Assembly (NCBI GenBank): GCA_016647705.1
Contig: CM028338.1
Span: 35,531,176 to 35,595,175, forward strand
DNA: 64,000 nt
Origin: Eucommia ulmoides
Lineage: Eukaryota; Streptophyta; Magnoliopsida; Garryales; Eucommiaceae
Reading direction: 5' to 3'
The notes beneath the pieces are model-generated. The model searched no databases. It was not told the DNA's origin and saw only the letters and a program-made list of their open reading frames with translations. The translations under genes were made by a program, and so were the position numbers. How positions within the stretch are numbered: the first letter of the stretch is position 1; each line of letters opens with the position of its first letter. Shown in pieces: positions 59,332 through 64,000 of the stretch.

Positions 59332-61428
59332 TGTATATACGACATTTTAACTGTCCCGCAATTTTTTTTTTGCTTTATTTTAAAATTTATTTTATTTTTA
59401 TTTTAAAAAAAAAATAGAGAAAAAAGAAAAAGAAAAAATGAAAAAAGAAAAGAAAGATTAAAGAAAAAAAGAAAAAAAAAACTGAAAAAAAAAATGGAAA
59501 AAAAAATGTTTCCTTGTTAAAATGGGATTATGTTTCATTTTCCTTTTCTTTTTAGATTTTGTTTTGTTTTCTTTTCCTCGTCAAATTGGGACTAGGGTTT
59601 TCTAGGGTTTCTAGGATTTTTCACTCCACATCCTTTCTATAAATAAGACCATCCTCCTCATAATTTAGACACAAATATTCAGAGAGAAACTCTTCGGGGA
59701 GATTCAGAAATTGAGAGAAAAATTCTTTAGAGAGTGATTCTCATCGTAAACCCTTTCGGGAAACTGTCTGCGCGAGAGAAAAATTCAAGCATTGGGATTT
59801 TTTGGCTTAGAACAGATATATTTTCTAATTTTAATTCTTTTTTCAGTTTTATTTTATTATCTTTGCAATTCCTGCAAGTTTTATTTATTTAATTGTCCGA
59901 TGACTCGATAAAAAACGCTGGAATGAGGTTCCTTATTCTCAATGTGAACCTTTGAGCATTTAGACGAGGACACCATCTCGCTGTATTTTTTTTATTTTCT
60001 GTACTTTTTATTTTATTTTTCTTATAAATTCATTAAAAAAAAAAATAAGTCATCCGATGAAAACTTCGGGGTGGATTTCTCGTGCTTAAACTTAATCTCC
60101 GAACGTTAGGTGAAGGATATTTAATTGTTTATTTCCTGTATTTTTTTATTTTTATTCTTGTTATCAAAATCCTAAAAATAAAAAAACTAAAACAAAAAAA
60201 ATCCAAAAATAATAAAATCTTTGTTTGTAGGAATTAATTTTTACGAACCTTAAGGCGAATCTGACGTTTTGATAAATCGTGGGAGAATTTTCTGTGGCTT
60301 CGTTTGCATTCCCCGACTCAAGTGGAATTTAGAAATGAATGTTTTTTAGGAAATCTCTTCCCTTGGTAAATTTTTGTGGGATTTCTTTTAAGTATCGAAA
60401 AGATTAATTTCAACTAAATTGTTTCCGTGAACCTCCCTCGATTCTCTTATCCATAAAATTTGAGAGAATTTTAAAATGAGATTTCTTTAAATTAATCAGG
60501 CAAACTCAAAGTAGACTTTTTTTTGCATCCACTTAGCATGTTTATTTCTCGTATCATTTAGACGGCATGTTTATGACACTTTCACCACTTATATTTTTCA
60601 TACATATATATATATATATTTTTATTTATTTTTTATTTTTTGACGAATCCGTATTACTTTTTCATATTTAGTCACGACATGTGCACCACTTACGTTTTTT
60701 GTTATAGTTAAATTATTGTCACATATAATTAGGTTAATTCAAGTAGTATTCATATCAGTTTGCATTGACATATTTAAATTAAACCATTTAGTTCTTTTTT
60801 GGTTATTTTTGCATATAAAATAAAATTCATATAATCTTAGTTTTTGCATTCATATTTTCATATTTATTCACTTATTTTATTTTGCCCATTTAAAGTAAAG
60901 AAACCTTTAGAAAACATATATAAATATCCCCCGGAGACCATCCTTATCGAATCTTTAATATTCGATAAGAGGTTATACCGGAGGAATATTCCAAAAAATC
61001 CAAAAACTTGCCCCACCTTATTTATGAAAATACCAAGAAGATTTTATAAGAAGAGAATGATTTCAAAATAAAATAAAACACTCGAACTAAGCTAATTGGA
61101 CTTAATTAGACATAAGGTACCGTTTTCGGATGGGCGTCTTGGGGTGCCTAACACCTTCCCAGAGCGTAACCGATTCCTGAGCCTTTAAATGAATCTTTGG
61201 TTTGACCATATTTTTTTGGAGTCAATTTTTTACTTAGGCCTTTTAAATTGTTTTCTAAAAATTCGATGACCTAGCACACCATTTAAATTCAATGCTAGGT
61301 AACAACTCCTTATTTTTTAAAACGACCTAAATATATTGTTTTGGGGAAATCGGCACTTTAAAAAACCCCTCCTTAAGCTTAATTTATTATTTAATATTAT
61401 TTTCCTCTTGGAAAAATGGGGGGCGTCA
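59332..61428 (+). repeat. 3' LTR of the non-autonomous element
   Basis: Begins TGTATATACGACATTTTAAC and ends GGGGGGCGTCA just before the target duplication ATTAA. TATAAATA at 59638-59645. It is co-linear with LTR1 apart from many substitutions and small indels. Confidence 0.9.
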
Positions 61429-61433
61429 ATTAA

Positions 61434-63898
61434 TTTTTGATATTTTTATGGGACTAATGATTTTACTGAGTGGTTTTAGATTTATAGTTCCATGTAACGT
61501 GTTTGAGAAGAGAAATCATTATAGAAAATATAAAGGGTACAAGATAAAAATGATGAAGACAAGAAGAGTTTTGAAGACATTGAAGACAACTAGGTGAAAA
61601 CAACTATTTACCTAGATATTCTTAATGCAACCCGAATTAGGATCATGCACGACACTTAAAATGAATTAATTTTATGTGTGTTAGTAAGAAACGATAAGTT
61701 TAAGATCTTAATATGTGAATTATTATGTGTTCCATATGCGAAATGATTTTCATAATTGACCCTACCAAAAAATGTGTTTTAAAGTATAAAATATTGTGTT
61801 TTTAGGTCAATTCGGTCAATCAGCATAAGGGGTTGGTCGACTTATTAAAATAGTGAGTTTTGCAGTTAAAATGGAGTCCTACTAATCTAATCGGTTAACC
61901 GAGAAAATAAATCGGTTAACCATTTGAAACAATGACTAAAATGGATAAGAAATAGACGAAATGGTGATCAACCGATAGGTTAGGGGTCGATCAACCGTTT
62001 GATTCAGTGGATGAAATAGACGAAATGGTGAAACCCGTTGCTTGAGTCGGTCAACCAACTAGGTGGGGGTAAAGTGCTAATGGCTAAAAGCATCCTGGCA
62101 CTATGTGGTCGACCGAATGGAATGGGTCGGTCAATCAATTGCTCCAGCCTACAATTTGGCTGATTTCGTCTCTTGGTCCAATCATCTCGGTTTTGATGAT
62201 TCCAAGAGAGGTTTTTAAGGAATTTGGGTCTACTTTCTATTTTGATGGATTTTGATTTAAAAATGTTTTAATGATCAAAATGAGATTTTCCAAAAAATAT
62301 TTTTAAATGAAAAAGATCTATTTTGAACATATATGATATATGGGGTCTTGGGGGTGTGATTTAATGATATGTTATTTGAAAAGTAGTCCTTATAAGATAT
62401 ATTTGAAATACCTATTATTAAACCTACGAATTTTGAATATTGCTATATTTGTGGAGAATATTTAAGGTTAAAGATATGAGAGAGATTTATAGGATTTTAT
62501 TTGACCTTACGATTTAGTCCATATACTTAAATATAATTCTTTCTATATTTTCATTGACTATGATCAAATTATTTTTAGAACTAAATTGAGAATTTTAAAA
62601 GTTATATTGTTGGTCAAATATCACCGTTATGAATCTATATGATATATAGAGTCCATATGTGTCATTTATTGACATAATATTTGAAAACTGGCTGTTGGAG
62701 GGGCTTGATATTTGTCATTTAATATAGACCTGCAGGAATTAAGATCAACATATCAAGAACAATCAGTTTAAGCTATTCTAAGAGTTATATTTACATTGAG
62801 ATTTTTAAGAGAGATTTATTCTATGTTCTTGATCTAAAGCGCTTGAGGTTTGGCGTCACTGACTTGTATTCTTTTGCGATACTATCATTATCTTCGATGT
62901 TTCCCAGTGAGATCTTTCCAAGCTTTATTATTTACTTTGAATTTATATTTTTATTAATTGCTTAGTATAAGATTGTTTAGAAAAACGTTTTAAACTTAAA
63001 AGCCTGAAAAACTATTTTAAATGATTTTATTTGATTATCTAATTACGTGCTTAAATTGTGCTACCCATATTATTTATTAATTAAATTTTATTTGCCTCAC
63101 ATTATATCTATCATGTAGTAATTATTCGGGACATTAATCGAGTATATTTGTATTGAAGTGGTAGAAGCTCTTTATGGGAAGAAACTTACATTTTTTATAT
63201 TTGTGAGTTTGAGCGAGTAGACACATTTGGGATGATGCCTAGTTAGGGTAGCTAGGTTTCAATATTTTTCTTGTGAAAAAATTAGGGTTCGATCTTTGTC
63301 CTGTTAAAAATGTTTGGTTACTCTTTTCCCTTGAAAAGAATTAGGTTTTGATTCTCCCTGCAATAGAATTGAGTGATTGTAAAGGTTCTTCCTAAACTTG
63401 AGAAAATGATAAGTGTAAAAGTGTGAAAGAGCGGTAGGTTTGATCTTTAGCCTGTTAAAAGGATTAAGTTTTGATTCTTCTTGAAATAAAATTAGGTTAG
63501 TCTTGAGCCTGGTAAAAAGACAAGGTTCAAACTGATCCTAGGATAATTGTATTGATTCTGAACCTGTGAAAATAATCGAGATTATAAGGGTTTGGTTCCT
63601 ACTTGGGAAAGGAATCGGGGGTTTAGTGGACTGCGAATCTCCGTGGAGCTTGAGGGAGTGGACAAAGGCAAGACTAGCTTAACCAAACCTTTTTATATCG
63701 TTGTGTGCTGCATTGTTTATTTTCTATTATATTGTGTTTGGGTGTGCACTTAGTATTAAACATATATCCGCTGCGTGACTAAGATAGTAATTAATTTAGA
63801 AAACTTCATTATTTAAAATTAAGTGTTTAAATGAATGAATTGTTTAAATTTTGTAACTATCTAATTCACCCCCTCTTGGGTAGCTCTTTGGGCCAACA
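61434..63898 (+). mobile_element. Rest of the family A 5' LTR of an LTR retrotransposon running off the window
   Basis: Continues the LTR that starts at 53852. It shares with the solo LTRs the (C/T)GGTTTCAATCT...GATTGTAAAGGTT segments, GGTTTGGTTCCTA, GCGAATCTCCGTGG(A/G)GCT, and the end CCCTCTTGGGTAGCTCTTTGGGCCAACA. Between 61800 and 62150 it has GGTCGAC/GGTTAACC/GGTCAACC repeats corresponding to the GTCGAC arrays. It is followed by a primer binding site, so it is the 5' LTR of an element whose body lies outside the window. Confidence 0.88.
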
Positions 63899-63900
63899 AT

Positions 63901-63913
63901 TGGTATTAGAGCT
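63901..63913 (+). other. Primer binding site (initiator tRNA-Met type)
   Basis: TGGTATTAGAGCT two bases after the LTR end differs by one internal transition from TGGTATCAGAGC, the standard complement of plant initiator tRNA-Met. It shows that the LTR is read left to right and that family A is a true LTR retrotransposon. Confidence 0.85.
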
Positions 63914-64000
63914 AATTTTAGCTCGATTAGGCTTAATATCCTAACTAAACCGATCACGTGGAACACACCATGGATAATATTTTTTTGTGTATCCTCTCTT

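Larger units (their letters stand above)
53883..61428 (+). mobile_element. Non-autonomous Tat/Ogre-like LTR retrotransposon nested in a family A LTR
   Basis: Two LTRs of about 2.1 kb flank a 3.3-kb internal region. The element is bounded by the perfect target duplication ATTAA (53878-53882 and 61429-61433). After LTR1 comes CAACTCCGCTGGGGAG, resembling the tRNA-type primer sites of Ogre/Tat elements. Before LTR2 stands the polypurine tract AAAGAGGGGCAGC (59319-59331). Only a short gag-like fragment (near 56573) is recognisable. Protease, reverse transcriptase and integrase are absent, so it depended on helper enzymes. A tandem array precedes the polypurine tract. Tat/Ogre assignment is inferred from these signals and not from pol. 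Confidence 0.88.

Noticed and set aside
1-64000. CRISPR arrays, bacterial operons, tRNA or rRNA genes
   Set aside because: The DNA is clearly plant nuclear. Repeats seen are transposon-derived or satellite-like, and TGGTATCAGAGC motifs are retrotransposon primer sites and not tRNA genes.

Overview
This window looks like nuclear DNA of a flowering plant, most likely a eudicot. It is very AT-rich, carries GT-AG introns, and is packed with plant-type transposable elements: Ty3/gypsy of the Tat lineage, Ty1/copia, LINE, TRIM, hAT, Harbinger/Tourist-like and Mutator-like. I cannot name the species from sequence alone. I see no tRNA, rRNA or CRISPR.

Only two host genes can be supported. Both can be reconstructed exon by exon with conserved phase. 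The first (23743-25328, +, 3 exons, 179 aa) is a PPPDE-domain deSI-like protease. The second (35252-40253, -, 9 exons, 230 aa) is a DCN1-like cullin neddylation factor without a UBA domain. Its introns hold several MITEs and a G-rich run able to form a quadruplex.

Layout. 0.2-1.9 kb: a Mutator-like TIR element enclosing a LINE reverse transcriptase fragment. 3.9-7.9 kb: a solo LTR (+) interrupted by an inverted solo LTR of the same family, each with its own target site duplication. 7.9-8.7 kb: two TRIM-like miniature retrotransposons in opposite orientation. 9.1-9.8 kb: a Harbinger-like element with a strikingly GC-rich core. 11.2-19.9 kb: a decayed Tat-lineage gypsy element lacking gag, with a 60-bp tandem array and an antisense coiled-coil reading frame. 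19.9-20.5 kb: a hAT MITE with a perfect 8-bp TSD. 21.6-23.1 kb: an unclassified repeat. 23.7-25.3 kb: the deSI gene. 25.3-29.4 kb: AT-rich DNA with no gene. 29.4-33.8 kb: a composite hAT-bounded block with a nested Harbinger-like MITE. 35.2-40.3 kb: the DCN1-like gene. 42.2-43.0 kb: a second copy of the dispersed repeat at 10.3 kb. 43.8-48.3 kb: a 3'-truncated copia element. 51.0-53.4 kb: a degraded LTR. 53.85 kb to the end: the 5' LTR of another member of the 3.9-kb LTR family, split by a complete 7.5-kb non-autonomous Tat/Ogre-like element with matching TSDs. The host LTR ends at 63898 and is followed by a tRNA-Met-type primer binding site, so the rest of that element lies beyond the window.

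I found no obviously new molecular system. The most informative observations are the nested insertions that can be resolved to the base, the palindromic GTCGAC arrays in one LTR family, and the GC-rich MITE core.
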